Assembly: GCA_948144175.1 (NCBI GenBank)
Contig: CANXME010000057.1
Span: 82,865-146,864 of the forward strand
Origin: Closterium sp. NIES-65
Lineage: Eukaryota; Streptophyta; Zygnematophyceae; Desmidiales; Closteriaceae
Direction of reading: 5' to 3'
DNA length: 64,000 bases
The notes below the pieces were generated by a model, which made no database searches, was not told where the DNA came from, and worked only from the letters and a program-made list of their open reading frames with translations. Below are positions 18,785 through 30,444 of the stretch, piece after piece. The stretch's first letter is position 1; the number at the start of each line of letters is the position of its first letter. The position numbers and the translations under genes were made by a program.

Positions 18785-20895
18785 CTAGTGGAGGCCTTGC
18801 TGAGCGTCGTGAGCCTGCGTCTCGTCCTGCGTCGCCTGTTCGTGCTGCTCGCACTAGTAGTCGTGCTCCGCGTCCGCGTCCTCCTGCGGTCCCAGGCACA
18901 CACCAGATGGCACTGCGTCCTTCCACTGCTCCTCTGTGTGTCCTTTTGCCGTCTCCTCCAGAGTCCTCTCTTCCTACTCTTGCTGACCCGGAGTCTGACT
19001 CTCTTCGTGCTGCCAGTCCTACTGTCACGCGTCTCCTGGCTACTGTTGTCATTGACCCTTCGTTTGAGTCCACTGCTGCGTCTGCTTTGGTTGCTAAGCT
19101 TGTCGACTTTGCTGCTCGCTGTCGTCTAGACTACGCTGCTAGTCTTGTCACTGAGTCTGAGTCTGTCTGTCCTCCGTCCGTCGGGGGTGAGTGTGCTCTT
19201 AGCACGGACGTCCTTGAGGACAGGCAGGAGGAGTTCCAGTGTTTTGCTACTGCTTTGCCTCATCTCGTGTCCATGCTGATTGCCCCTGAGGGAGACCCGG
19301 ATGCACCAGACATCCCGACTCCTCGATCGTACGCTGAGGCGATCAAAGGTCCCTACTCCTCACAGTGGTAGTCAGCCATGGACGCAGAGATGGCTACCTT
19401 GAAGTCCACAGGCACCTACGTCGACGAGGTTCCCCCACCTGGGGCGAACATCGTCAGTGGCATGTGGGTTTTCAGGGTGAAGCGGCCGCCGGGTTCTCCG
19501 CCTGTCTTCAAGGCGCGTTACGTGGCTCGAGGCTTCAGTCAGCGGCAGGGAGTTGACTACTTTCAGACCTTCTCTCCCACCTCGAAGATGACCACTCTTC
19601 GGGTGCTACTACACATAGCCGCTCAGCGTGACTACGAGCTTCACTCTCTTGACTTCAATGCTGCTTTCCTACAGGGCAGCCTGCACGAGGAGATCTGGCT
19701 GCGCCGCCCACCTGTCTTCACTGGGTCTTTTCCTCCTGGTACCCAGTGGAGCCTTCGGCAGCCAGTCTATGGTCTCCGCCAGGCGCCCCGTGAGTGGCAC
19801 GACACACTGAGGACCACACTTGCGGCTCTTGGGTTTGCTCCTTCTACTGCCGACCCGTCGTTGTTTCTACGCACCGACACCTCTTTGCCGCCGTTCTACA
19901 TCCTCGTGTACGTCGACGACTTGGTCTTTGCCACTGCTGACACTGCTGGACTCGCCCACGTGAAGTCCGAGCTGCAGAAGAGACACACGTGCACAGACCT
20001 GGGTGAACTGCGCAGCTACCTTGGCTTGCAGATCACCCAGGACAGAGCACAGCGCACCATTACCCTGACTCAGTCACACATGGTGCAGCAGGTCCTTCAG
20101 CGCTTCGACTTCACGTACTCCTCGCCTCAGGCCACTCCTGTGTCTACTCGCCACTCGCTCTCAGCTCTGCCTTCGGATGAGTCCGTAGAGCCGAGTGGCC
20201 CGTACACAGAGCTTGTTGGCTGCCTCATGTACCTGATGACCTGCACTCGACCTGACCTTGCATACCCTCTTAGCATCTTGGCGCGCTATGTTGCTCCTGG
20301 GAGACACAGACCTGAGCACATGGCTGCAGCGAAGAGGGTGTTGCGCTACTTGTGCAGTACGTCGGGCATGGGGCTAGTGCTTGGAGGTCGACGTTCAGTG
20401 GTCCTCACAGGTGAGGCAGACGCTTCTTGGGCTGACGACCAGGCTACGCAGCGGTCGTCACAGGGTTACACCTTCAGCCTTGGTTCCGGCTCTGTTTCGT
20501 GGCGGTCTACCCGCTCGTCTTCTGTTCTCGGCTCCTGCTGTGAGGCTGAGATCTACGCGGGGGCCATGGCTGCACAGGAGCTATGCTAGCTCACCTACCT
20601 GTTGACTAACTTAGTAGAGCCGCCTCGTTCTCCTCCAATTCTGTACGTAGACAACAAGGCCATGCTGGCCTTGTGTCGGGAGCACAGACTGGAGCACAGA
20701 ACGAAGCACATTGCTCTTTGCTACTTCCTTGCTCGTGAGCTGCAGCAGCGTGGTCAGCTGCGCCTTGCTTACGTGGCCTCTGAGGCCAACACTGCTGATA
20801 TCTTTATCAAGGCACTTCCGCCTTGTGATCATCAACGCTTTTGTACGATGCTAGGTCTTGTGCCTACTTGGCCTCACTTGCTCACTTCTTGACCT
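18785..20895 (+). pseudogene. Copia D linker remnant, RT and RNase H
   Basis: The frame from 18790 reads SGGLAERREPASRP onward and continues to the end, with TAG codons at 19369-19371 (Gln in relatives) and 20587-20589 (Trp in relatives). RT has MWVFRVKRPPG, YFQTFSPTSK, LHSLDFNAAFLQG and YVDDLVFATA (about 19905-19935). RNase H has GEADASWADDQ, YVDNKAMLALC and ASEANTADIFIKAL, ending GLVPTWPHLLTS with TGA at about 20890. Only two stops and no frameshift here, so the RT half is better kept than gag. Confidence 0.9.
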
Positions 20896-21215
20896 TGCTT
20901 GTACTGTGATCTTTCTATACCTGCACTTGCTTGTTTACCTTTATATATGATCTTGCATGTGAACTGGCCTTGAGGCCTTGAACTTGTGCTCGGAATGTGT
21001 GGTGACGTTGTGATCCACCGTGAGCTTGCTCTGCTTTGCTTGACTGGTCTTGTGACCTCTTGTTCTCCCCCACTTTGCCTATGGGAGTGGGTCAAACTCA
21101 TATGCTTTAGTCTGTGTAGGCTGTAGTGGGGTAGACAATATGGGGTACAACACTTTTACGTTTTCCTACTCGTACCCACCTGCTTGCTAGTTCATTCATT
21201 CCTCATTTCTTCACG
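20896..21215 (+). repeat. Copia D 3' UTR, polypurine tract and 3' LTR
   Basis: 3' untranslated sequence homologous to C, a tract CTATGGGAGTG (21080-21090), then a 125-bp LTR (21091-21215) whose first base is changed (GG instead of TG) and whose end reads TTCACG. Gypsy B gag resumes at 21216. Confidence 0.85.
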
Positions 21216-21666
21216 ATTATCACCATTTTCCTCCATTTAGCGATTTACGGAAGATTTGCGACGAAAATAATTGGATTCTAGGCGCTGGTCATCTTACTGT
21301 GAGTCGAATTGACTGTAGAATTGACAAGCGCTGATTCTGTAGGTCGCGTAATTCTTCCTTAGTCGAAATTCGCGTCCGATCTCGGCTGTTGAGAAGAAAT
21401 TCGTTCCGACGCTCCAAATTCCAAATGTTTTGGGCGAAATTCTCGAGGCCGTTGAGATTCGAATTGATCCGACGGTCGAAATTCCAACTTTTTCGCCACT
21501 GGACCGGAGAAGTGTTCAAAAACCGGTTCGAGGGGGACGTTAGAAAATAGCGCGGAACTGGTTTACGTACCCGAAATCGGCGCTTTCCGCCGTCGCCCCC
21601 GCGGTTTTAAAAGCTAGGTTTTAGCGGTCGAAAAACTTCGCTTGCAAACAGGCTCTGATTACCAAG
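21216..21666 (-). promoter_or_regulatory. Gypsy B gag start and 5' leader
   Basis: ATG at 21236-21234 opens Gag (MEENGD). 21237-21666 is the leader, co-linear with A 4702-5132, with the primer site TGGTAATCAGAGCC at about 21651-21664. A 76-codon open frame (21289-21519, TTG start) is kept open in A too. Confidence 0.75.
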
Positions 21667-22034
21667 TGTGAGGATCTAGGATTGAGCTCAGAAAAGAGAA
21701 TGTAAATTGAATGATCACCTGGGTACAACACGAGGCTATATATAGGCTCGACACAAGGCCCCATAACCAGGTGTTACGCGAATGTTCCGCGGGTCGCGAA
21801 GCGTCCCAAACAGATCCTTCCCGAATTCGGTAGAAGGCAATTCGGTGGCAACCGAAAAGCCAGAATTTGGTGCACGCAACCTAGCTCGGTGCTATAACTA
21901 AAATTAAATATAGGAAAGCACCTAGCCTAGGAAATCAAGCTGTTCATGCATGCATATTATTTTCCTATGCTAGAAATAGCATGATAAAGTAAAGGCAAGC
22001 AAGCATAGCTGGCATAAGCCGTCGTACTCTCACA
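21667..22034 (-). repeat. Gypsy B 5' LTR
   Basis: 368 bp, same length and ends (TGTGAG, CTCACA) as 5133-5500. Its outer side touches copia E gag at 22035. Confidence 0.9.
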
Positions 22035-22760
22035 CTACTGCTACTGCTGCTACTGCTGTTACTGCTGCTACTGCTGTTACTGCTGCTACTGCTGCTACCG
22101 TGGCTACTATTGCTACTACTGCTCCCTGTGGTGGCCAGATGCAGCTCTAGCAACGTCCGCGTGAGTCCCTCACACCCTAGCAGCTTCGTGAGTGGTACGC
22201 TAGTTGGGGTTGTAGGGGTGGTTACGCTGCTACTGCTGTTACTGCTGTTACTGATGCTACTGCTGCTAATGTAGCTACTACCGCTACTGCTGCTCCTGGC
22301 GGTGGCCAGATGCAGCTCTTGCGATGTCCGCGTGAGTCCCTCATGCCCCAACAGCTTCGTGAGTGGTACGCTAGTTGGGGTTGTAGGGGTGGCCGTGCTG
22401 GGAGTCCCCCTGGAGCGGGTCGTTCGCGAGCTTCTTATAGTGACCAGGTGCAGCTGCTGCAGCGTCCGCGCGCGGTCTTTTCGCCCCAGCAGCTTCGTGA
22501 GTGGTACGCTCAAAGTGGAGGGTCACGGAGTACTGTTCGCTGCCCGTACGTCATTCGCACTGGTGCTCGGCCTGGTCAGCCTTGCAGGACGATTGGTCAC
22601 ACATAGTCCCGCTGCTTCTCCCGTCTGAGCGACGCATGGCGTACAGAGTTTGGCGACGCGGCTGAGCTCCCCGAATAGGTGGAGCTGCTTAGGCAGAGGG
22701 TAGATATCTTTGCTCTTGACCATGATGCTATCCTCACTGCCATGTATGCATTGCCTACCA
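22035..22760 (+). pseudogene. Copia E gag C-terminal half
   Basis: Contains CTG/ACT triplet runs (22035-22130, 22225-22295) and three copies of a module encoding QMQLL, PRESL and PQQLREWYA (about 22137, 22308 and 22450). The first two are 171 bp apart. After the third module comes the Cys/His motif CPYVIRTGAR, CRTIGHT, stop, SRC (22541-22612), again C-X13-C-X4-H-X4-C. A TAG interrupts it at 22604-22606, and another lies at 22676-22678. Confidence 0.82.
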
Positions 22761-24330
22761 GTGCTGAGGGTGCCTGTTACCTGTGTGTGCCGCCTGACCC
22801 AGGCATAGAGTCTGCTGCTCTATGTGTTGGTGAGGCTACTGCTCTAAGTGCTGGTGCGTTTCCTGCTCCAGGTGCGGGTGAGGCTGCTGCTCTAGGCGCT
22901 AGGGAGTCCACTCCTCCAGGTGTTGGTGAGTCTGCTCTCTCTGGTACTACGCCTGCTGCGGCCTTGCACACTTTCACCCTTGACTCGGGTGCTTCCCGCT
23001 CCTTCTTTCGCGACTGCACCACACTCTCGCCGCTCAGTTGGCCAGTGGCACTCTCTCTGGCTGACCCCTCTGGGGGTCCGGTCCTTGCACACTCCTCCAC
23101 GGTTCTGCCGTGTCCGGCGGTCCCGTCTGGCTCTCTGTCTGGCCTCCACCTCCCCTCGTTCTCCACGAACTTGGTGAGTGGAGCTGACCTTCAGGACGCG
23201 TGGGTTGACCAGTTCACTCCTGGAGGTCAGCGGGTGACCCACTGTTCGTGTACTCGGACGGGCCGGCACCTGGCCACGTTCACCCGTCAACCTAGGTCGA
23301 ACCTGTACACCCTGACTACCGTGTCTCCTCCGGTTGCTCAGTCTGGCCAGGTAGCTGCGTCGGGTCAGGTGTTTGCTGCAGCGCCCCGGTCTGGTCCTGA
23401 GTCTGCCCCCTGCTCGTGTCGCCTCCTGTCTCACAAGACTCTCCTCTGGCACCACTGCCTTGGTCACCACTCCCTGCCTTGTCTCCGAGGCATGACCTCC
23501 CGTGTCCTTGTCACTGGTCTTCCCCGGTCTCTCCCTCCCCTTCCCCCGGGGCCTGCCCCTACCTGCGTTCCTTGCGTCGAGGGGCGGCAGCGCACCGATC
23601 CTCACTCCTCCGAGTTCCCTCCGTCGGAGGCTCCCCTGCTGACGCTTCACATGGACGTGTGGGGCCCAGCCCGTGTCCATGGCCAGGGTCACGAGCGCTA
23701 CACCACCGTCTTCCCCTTGCGCCGCAAGGGTGAGGTCACTGAGGTGCTGATCGACTGGATCCGCGCTGCCGGTCGTCACCTCAGCGAGAGTTTCGGCTCG
23801 GACCTTCCTGTTTTGCGTCTGCACTCCGACACAGGTGGAGAGTTTTCCTCCGACCTTCTGCGAGCCTTCGGTCGTGCGGAGGGCATCCGCCAGACGTTCA
23901 TGCTTCCGACCTCTCCGCAGCAAAATGGGATTGCTGAGCGCCGCATTGGCATGGTCATGAATGTCGCTCGTACGTCCATGATCCATGCGGCTGCTCCCCA
24001 TTTTCTGTGGCCGTCCGCGGTTCAGTACGCTGCGCACCAGCCTCGTGTCTCCTTGCCGGAGACCACACCTACTCTGCGGTGGACGGGGAAGGTTGGCGGT
24101 GCGTCTGGGTTCCGTGTTTCGGGATCTCGGGCTTCCGTCTGCAACTTGTCTGCGGACAAGCTGTCCTCCCGTGCTATTCCCTACGTCTTCCTTGGCTTCC
24201 CCACTGACGCGCCAGGTTAGCAGTTTTACCACCCCACCTCGCGCCGTGTTCTGTCCTCTCAGGACATCACGTTTGACGAGTCGGTTCCTTACTACCGTCT
24301 CTTCCCCTACCGCACTGCCCCCCTCCCCCC
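22761..24330 (+). pseudogene. Copia E protease and integrase
   Basis: Open from 22679 to 24220. Protease LDSGASRSFFRD near 22980-23010, pre-integrase LLWHHCLGHHSLPCLRGM near 23435-23490, integrase HMDVWGP (about 23650), HSDTGGEF (about 23825), NGIAERRIG (about 23930). Eleven or twelve residues around VVDDYSR are deleted at about 23700. A TAG at 24218-24220 replaces Trp in GWQFYHP. A frame change follows in a C run near 24320. Confidence 0.88.
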
Positions 24331-25740
24331 CCGCCGCCGCTCTTCCTCGCGCCACGTCCTCCCCCGGTAAACCCCCTCCCCCCTCAGGGTCCTGCCCCCT
24401 CAGGTGTGTCGCAGGTAGACGCAGTCGAGCCTGTCGAGGTAGCTGTTGACTCTGGTGCTGCTAGGGGTGCTGAGCCTGCGGGTGCGGGGTCCGGGGGTGC
24501 TGAGCCTAAGCGTGCGGAGCCAGGGGGTGCTGAGTCTAGGGGTGCTGAGCCTGGGATTGCTGATTGTGGGGGTGCGGAGCCTGAGGGTGCTGAGCCTGCG
24601 CGCGTGGAGTCTGGAGGTGCTGCGCCTGGAGGTCCTTCGGGTGCTTCGTCCCGGCAGGAGCCACTCTCTCCACAGCAGCTGCGCGAGTGGTTTGCTTGCC
24701 GCTGGAGCCGTGCTGCTAGAGCTGGTGGTGCTACAGGCGCTGGAGGTCCTGCTGCTGCTGAAGCTGCTGGAGGTTCTGGAGCCACTAGTCTCGGAAGTGC
24801 TCGTACTGGAGGTACTGGAGCTGCTGGGCCTGGTGGAGCTGCTGGAGCAGGTGCTGCTGGAGGTACCGGGGCTGGAGGTGCTGGCGCTGCTGGGGCTTCT
24901 AATCGTCCTGCTGGAGCTGGAGCTGCTGGAGGTGTTGGAGCTGGAGGGCTGCTGGAGACGGTGCTCCCGTGGGTGCTGGAGTTGGCGCTACTGGAGCAGC
25001 TGGAGGTGCTGCTGGAGCTGGTGGTGCTACTGGAGTTGGAGCTCCCGCTGGGGGTGCTGGTGCTGTCCCTGCTGGTTCTGGAGGCGCTGCGTGGCCGCGG
25101 CCATACTACGTTCCGCTCCTTCAGCAGGTTCTTGGTCTCCCGCCTTCTACTGGTCACGCTCCTTCCTTAGAGTGTTCACCGCTTGTCCAGTCGCAGTCAC
25201 AGTTACAGCCCGCCTTCCCACTGCCTGCTCCTTCTCCTTACACTAGTCCGACCGGAGGTCTTGCTGAGCGTCGTGAGCCTACGTCTTGTCCTGCGTCGCC
25301 TCTTCGTGATGCTAGCACTAGTCGTTGTGGTTCGCGTCAGCGTCCTCCCCTGTCCCTGGCACGCACCGGATGGCTCTGCGCCCTTCTACTGCTCCGCAGC
25401 GTGTCCCTCTGCCGTCTCCTCTTGCGTCCTCTCTTCCTGCCCTTGCTTACCCGGAGTCTGACTCCGTTCGTGCTGCTAGTCATACTGTCACGCGTCTCCT
25501 GGCCACTGTTGTCATTGACCCTTCCTTTGAGTCCACTGCTGCGTCTGCCTTTGTTGCTGAGCTTGTCGACTTTGCTGCTCACTGTCGTTTAGACTACGCC
25601 GCGAGTCTTGTTGCTGGGTCCGAGTCTGTATGTCCTCCGTCCGTCCGGGGTGAGTGTGCTCTTGGCATGGACGTCCTTGAGGACAGGCAGGAGGACTTTG
25701 AGTGCTTTGCAGCTGCTTCATCTCGTGTCCATGCTCATTG
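24331..25740 (+). pseudogene. Copia E linker with Gly-Ala-Glu-Pro repeats
   Basis: GGAEP-like 15-bp repeats (24460-24640), SPQQLREWFACRW, then a Gly-Ala tract (24730-25070), and the family segment with LAERREPTSCP and SVRGECALGMDVLEDRQED near 25640-25690. Frames shift several times. Confidence 0.72.
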
Positions 25741-27205
25741 CACCTGAGGGAGACCCGGATACACCAGACATCCCGACCCCGCGCTCTTACGCAGAGGCGA
25801 TAGAGGGTCCCTACTCCTCTCAGTGGTTGTCAGCCATGGATGCAGAGATGGCTTCTTGGAAGTCCACAGGCACCTACGTCGACGAGGTTCCCCCTCCTAG
25901 GGCGAACATCGTCAGTGGCATGTGGATTTTCAGGGTGAAGCGGCCGCCGGGTTCTCCGCCTATCTTCAAGGCGTGTTACGTTGCTCGAGGCTTCAGTCAG
26001 CGACAGGGAGTTCACTTCTTCCAGACCTTCTCCCTGACCCCGAAGATGAGCCTCTTCGGGTTCTGGTGCACGTCGCTGCTCAGCGTGACTACGAGCTTCA
26101 CTCTCTTGACTTCGGCATTGCTTTCCTACAGGGCAGCCTGCACGAGGAGATCTGGCTGCGCCGCCCACCTGGCTTCACTGGGCTGTTTCCTCCTGGTACC
26201 CAGTGGAGCCTTCGGCGGCCTGTCTACGGTCTCCACCAGGCGCCCCGTGAGTGGCACGACACACTGAGGACTACGCTTGCGGCTCTTGGGTTTGCTCCTT
26301 CTACTGCTGACCCGTCGCTGTTTCTGCGCACCGACACTTCTTTGCCGCCGTTCTACATCCTCCTGTACGTCGACGACTTGGTCTTTGCTACTGCTGACAC
26401 TGAGGGACTTGCCCACGTGAAGTCGGAGCTGGAGAAGAGACACACGTGTACAGACCTGGGTGAATTGCGCAGCTATCTTGGCTTGCACATGGCACTCTAG
26501 AGCCGAGTGGCCCGTACTCAGAGCTTGTTGGCTGCCTCATGTACCTGATGACCTGCACTCGACCTGACCTGGCATACCCTCTTAGCATCTTGGCACGCTA
26601 TGTTGCTCCTGGGAGACACCGACCAGAGCACATGGCTGCAGCTAAGAGGGAGTTGCGCTACCTGTGCAGTACCTCGGGCATGGGGCTCGTGCTTGGAGGA
26701 TGACGTCGAGTTGTCCTCACTGGTCACGCAGACGCTTCTTGGGTTTATTACTTGGCTACGCAGCGGTTGTCACAGGGTTACACCTTCAGCCTTTGGTTCC
26801 GGCTCTATTTCGTGGCGGTCTACCCACTCGTCTTCCGTTCTCGGCTCCAGTTCTGCGGTTGAGATCTACGCTGGGGCCATGGCTGCACAGGAGTTACGCT
26901 GGCTCACCTACCTGCTGACCGATTTGGGAGAGGCGCCTCGTTCTCCTCCAGTTCTGTACGTCGACAATAAGGCCATGCTGGCCTTGTGTCAGGAGCACAG
27001 ACTGGAGCACAGAACAAAGCACATTGCTCTGCGCTACTTCCTTGCTCGAGAGTTGCAGCAGCGTGGTCAGCTTTGTCTTGCTTACGTGGCCTCTCGGGCC
27101 AACACTGCTGATATCTTTACCAAGGCACTTCAGCCTTGTGATCATCAGCGATTCTGTACTATGCTAGGTCTTGTGCCTACCGGGCCTCACTTGCTTACCT
27201 CTTGA
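25741..27205 (+). pseudogene. Copia E RT and RNase H, deleted
   Basis: RT reads DIPTPRSYAEAIEGPYSSQW, FRVKRPPGSPP and RGFSQRQGVHFFQTF, frameshifts near 26045, then LHEEIWLRRPPG and YVDDLVFATAD (about 26365-26395). After SYLGLH (about 26490) roughly 200 bp are missing and the sequence resumes at SSGPYSELVG-like codons (26500). RNase H follows with a TGA at about 26701 and frame errors, ending YVDNKAMLALC, ANTADIFTKAL and HLLTS at 27205. Confidence 0.85.
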
Positions 27206-27351
27206 CTTTGTTTGTACTATGATCTATATATACGTGCACCTACATGCTTACCCTTGCTAGGTTGAGATCACTGTCTTGCTTGTTCACCTTGCTTTATAAT
27301 CCTGTATGTGAACTGGCCTTGTGGCCTTGAACTGGTGCTCTGAATGTGTGG
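27206..27351 (+). other. Copia E 3' UTR remnant
   Basis: Homologous to the start of the C and D 3' UTR (AACTGGCCTTGTGGCCTTGAAC, GTGTGGTGA). It ends abruptly where element F integrase begins on the other strand. No LTR and no TSD, so this is a deletion junction rather than an insertion boundary. Confidence 0.7.
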
Positions 27352-28543
27352 TGAGAGTGTACTGCTCCCCTCCGACTCCTTTCGCGGTGAGTACCAGGAA
27401 GTCGCTATAAACCTTCTCCACCGGTTTGTATCGTTCGGCTCCTGGATTTTTTTCGGCGAAGGGTGTGTGGCGGAGCGCGGCTGCCGAGCAGACGGTCTAG
27501 GTAGGTAGGTCGGTTCGTGGTTTCAGCAGCTTTCCATCGGGCAGCAACAGTGGGTCTGCCGCAAAAACATTTGCGTTGATGCAGTTGTTGAGTAACTCGA
27601 TTGATGGGTGTCCCATGCGTTGATGCCAGATGTCTCTGTCGGCCTGATATCCCTTAGTGCGTGCGTACAGCTCCTTCTCTCGTGCTAATATCTCCTCCGC
27701 TGTCACTTTTCTTGTTTTATCCGCAGGTTCGTTGGGCACGGTGACTTGTACTGCCGCTGCTTGGATTGTCACGCCATGATATGTTCCGCTGGTGTTGCCG
27801 ATGGTGACAGTGTCCATCGTCACCGGTAGCTCCATTGGCTTCTTAGGGGGCGGGGGTGAGGCCCGTGCGCGACAATCTTCGGGTTGCGTGATTTCTTCTT
27901 CTTCGAAGTCGGTATCGCCGATCGTCACTCCCCTTGTCTCGAGGTGAAGATAATCCCTGCCGTCCGTTGTGATGGGAATCAGGTGAGGTCCGTATTCCGT
28001 CAGTAACTCTTCCTCCTCTGCTTCTGGTGTCTCTCCAGTGATTTCCGGTTCTCCTGCTGCTTCTTCTGTAGGTACTTCGGCGATGCTTCCCCATCCAGAT
28101 TTGGCTGCGATGGCTTCGCCCAGCGCGGTGTTTTCCGTGACCCAGCGTATATCGACCGTGTCCCATCCTTCAGTTGTGTTCCAACCGGTGGGGCGTTCAA
28201 CGGGTGACCACAAGGTTTGCGTGCTTGTCGGTTCAGTTGTTCCATCCGCCGGTTCTGACGTGATCTCCTCTCCTTCTTCCACTGCTTGCGGTCCTGTTTC
28301 TGCAGGGTTTATTGTTGAGGCGATGGGTACGGCAAGGGCGCGGAAGGTTCCGTCGAGGCCGGGTTGCTGATAATCGGTTTCTTCTGGGTGACTCCACCTT
28401 GGCGGCGACGGGTGGCCCAGAGGGTCAAGAACAAGGATGTGTTCGTTGTCGCCAGAGGTTCTGGGCGACTCGAAGTCGAGCACGAAAACGCCTTCCACAC
28501 TTGTTGCCTTTCCGATGAAGATGCCGTTGTATATTAAGTGCAT
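27352..28543 (-). pseudogene. Element F pre-integrase and integrase N-terminus
   Basis: 27497-28543 encodes a region after the protease (HLIYNGIFIGKATSVEG) with a long acidic, low-complexity stretch, then the pre-integrase motif DIWHQRMGHPSIELL near 27590-27630. A TAG at 27497 is followed, in another frame, by YKPVEKVYSDFLVL and GGEQYTL (27352-27440), which resembles the start of a copia integrase core (usually LELVHSD...GGSRYFLTF). The acidic insertion of about 200 residues between protease and pre-integrase is unusual. Confidence 0.72.
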
Positions 28544-28558
28544 CTCGTCTTTTGTTGT

Positions 28559-29476
28559 TTACAGACCAACCCCGCACTTCATCAGTTGGTGGAGGGACAA
28601 GAGGTTGTACCGGAGTTCTGGCACGATGAGAACACCGCTCATGTGGATGCAGTAGCCGGTGTCGTGTGACTCCAATTGTACTTGTCCGCGGCCTTTGGCG
28701 TAGATAGTTTGACTGTTGGCGACGGTGATCTCCACTTCGTTGGAGAGTCGCTCTCTATTGAGGATGAAGACGTCTGATGACACCATGTGCTGACCACAAT
28801 AGCTGTCCAAGTACCACGTGTTGACTTCTTTTTTCGCCTTGGCCAGATTGGCAAGCTTCGGAGTGATGTGATGTTCCATGTCATGATCGTTCTCGTAGTC
28901 ATAATGACATCCTTCCTCGTCATATGCGATGCGTGGAGGTGGTGACTCCTGGATCCACTCCAGCGCTTCCCAGTCGAATTGCATCCGTCCGACCATCAAC
29001 TCGTCGTAGGTTGGATCGTTCTCTTCTTCTTCCTTGACTGTTCCTTCGGGCCGCTCCTGAGGCGGGTCTGCGAACATATCTTCCCAGTTGCGGAAGAAGC
29101 GGTAGTGACGGTTAGGGCGAGGCGGTCCACGACGCACCATGCAAGTCAAGACCTTGCTTTTGCCCTTGTCGCTTGTGTTCGCAGGGAGACGCGTCGGAGC
29201 TTGGGACGTGCTGGCGACGGCTGGCGGCGACACAGTTTGGTTGCACGCTGAGGCTCCTCCTTGCTGGTGAGCAGCGGCACCCTTCTGGTTGTTGTTGTTA
29301 CCGTTCAGCTTCCACCAGTCTTGAATCATGTGCCCAGTCTTCTTGCAGTATTTGCAGAAGAGTCTTTTCTTGTTCGGTGGCGTAAAAGGCGATCTTCTCC
29401 TTCTTGTTGCCTCTTTTGTTGTACAGGTCGATTTCCTTATGCTCGGAGAGAAGCGTGGAGCAGAGGGCAGTTTCAC
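28559..29476 (-). pseudogene. Element F gag C-terminus and protease
   Basis: The zinc knuckle reads CKYCKKTGHMIQDW near 29320-29350, with the last Cys changed to Trp. Downstream WYLDSYCGQHMVSSD (about 28790-28815) sits where copia proteases have WxLDSGAxxHM. The Gly of the DSG triad is Tyr here, so the enzyme should be inactive. VQLESHDTGYCIHMSGVL and YNLLSLHQL fit the rest of the protease. Confidence 0.82.
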
Positions 29477-30301
29477 TGAGAGTGCCTTGTGTGCGAAGGA
29501 GAGACTTGCATTGACGCCATTCTGGGCTCAATCCGGCGAGGATGATAGTGACGAACATGTCGTCAGGGAAGTTGCCGCCGCTTTTCCTGAATTGGTCTCT
29601 CAGGTTCCTGCAGCGGTTGATGTATGGTCCGGCCTTTTCGCCGGGAAACATCTTGACGTTGTTCAGCTGGTTGAGCAGGCGACTGAGTGTCACCAAATCT
29701 GTTGCAATGTGGCAGGTGCGTAGGTGTTCCCAGGACTGTTGCCGGGCGCCCACTCGTTTTTGAAGGGGCGAATGCTCAGCTGTTCTTCAGGCGACAGGTT
29801 CGGAATCAGGACGGTAAAGGCTAGGAGCGATTCGTTGTAGTATTGCGTCTTCTCCTGAGGTGAGCCGTTTGCTGGAAAAGCGTATGATCCGTCGTAGTTC
29901 ATCCAGATCTGAGCGCCCTGAGCTAGTAGCTCGAATTCGAAGCTCCAGGTGTAGAAGTCTTGTCCATCGAAGGGTTTGGTCATCCTGAGCTTTGATGTAG
30001 AGAGGAACTTGCTCTGCATTGAAGCCATTGCCTCGTAGTGTGTTTGTTGTGCTTGAGCAGATCCTTGAGCTCCGCGGTTATCGAAGGTGAAGGATCGTTC
30101 AGATCCAGCTCCTTGAGGATCGGGGGGTCTTCGGGCGTAACTTGAGCCGTCAATGCTCATTGGCTGGTGGCTCTCCAGTGCGTTGATGCGGGAGATTAGC
30201 TGCTCGAGGAGCGCTGTGTCCACCGTCGTCGTAGTAGAGGTGATATTGGTGGAGGGTTGCACTGGATTTTCTCCAGCCTCTCCGCGGTCTGCGCCTGGCA
30301 T
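29298..30301 (-). pseudogene. Element F gag (UBN2-like)
   Basis: Start ATG at 30301 (MPGADRGEAGENPVQ). FDGQDFYTWSFEFELLAQG, then in another frame LVTLSRLLNQLNNVKMFPGE, MFVTIILAGLSPEWRQCKSLL and LLSEHKEIDLYNKRG, the order of plant copia Gag. Frame changes near 29700-29750 and 29300-29470. Confidence 0.82.
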
Positions 30302-30391
30302 GTTGATGCCCTTGATGTTGTTAATATTGAGATTTATTTATGAAGAAGCTTTTGTTGGAAGCCCCTTTAGCAGATCCTATAATCCAAGCTA

Positions 30392-30444
30392 GCTCTCATA
30401 CTATGTTAGAGTGAGGATCTTGGACAGGATAGGAATGCTTAAAA
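30392..30444 (-). promoter_or_regulatory. Element F primer site and LTR end
   Basis: In element orientation TAGTATGAGAGC (30403-30392) matches the tRNA-iMet primer site at 10 of 12 positions. The LTR ends CTCTAACA just upstream (30404 onward). The TRIM interrupts the LTR at 30445. Confidence 0.6.

Larger units (their letters stand above)
15848..21215 (+). mobile_element. Ty1/copia element D, integrase-less
   Basis: Copia element inserted in gypsy B gag, with 5-bp flanks ATTAC and ATTAT (TSD, one mismatch). LTRs are 15848-15961 (114 bp, a 12-bp internal deletion) and 21091-21215. The LTRs have diverged more than those of C, so D is older. Gag is frameshifted, the whole integrase is deleted, and two TAG codons (19369, 20587) interrupt RT-RNase H. 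Confidence 0.9.
5501..22034 (-). mobile_element. Ty3/gypsy chromovirus B, split by copias C and D
   Basis: Minus-strand chromovirus made of 5501-6288, 12457-15847 and 21216-22034. LTRs are 5133-5500 (3', shared with A) and 21667-22034 (5'). Removing C (6289-12456) and D (15848-21215) restores contiguous gypsy sequence when compared with A. The piece at 22035 onwards is copia E gag, so the A/B array was inserted into E. B's pol is less damaged than A's, but its gag lacks the zinc-knuckle region. Confidence 0.9.
22035..27351 (+). mobile_element. Ty1/copia element E, 5'-truncated in window
   Basis: Plus-strand copia fragment from mid-gag to the 3' UTR. Its 5' part should lie left of the window, on the other side of the gypsy A/B array. 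It lacks a 3' LTR: the 3' UTR stops at about 27351 (GTGTGGTGA) and abuts integrase of element F. Stops, frameshifts and two internal deletions make it the most decayed of the copia pol regions. Confidence 0.88.
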
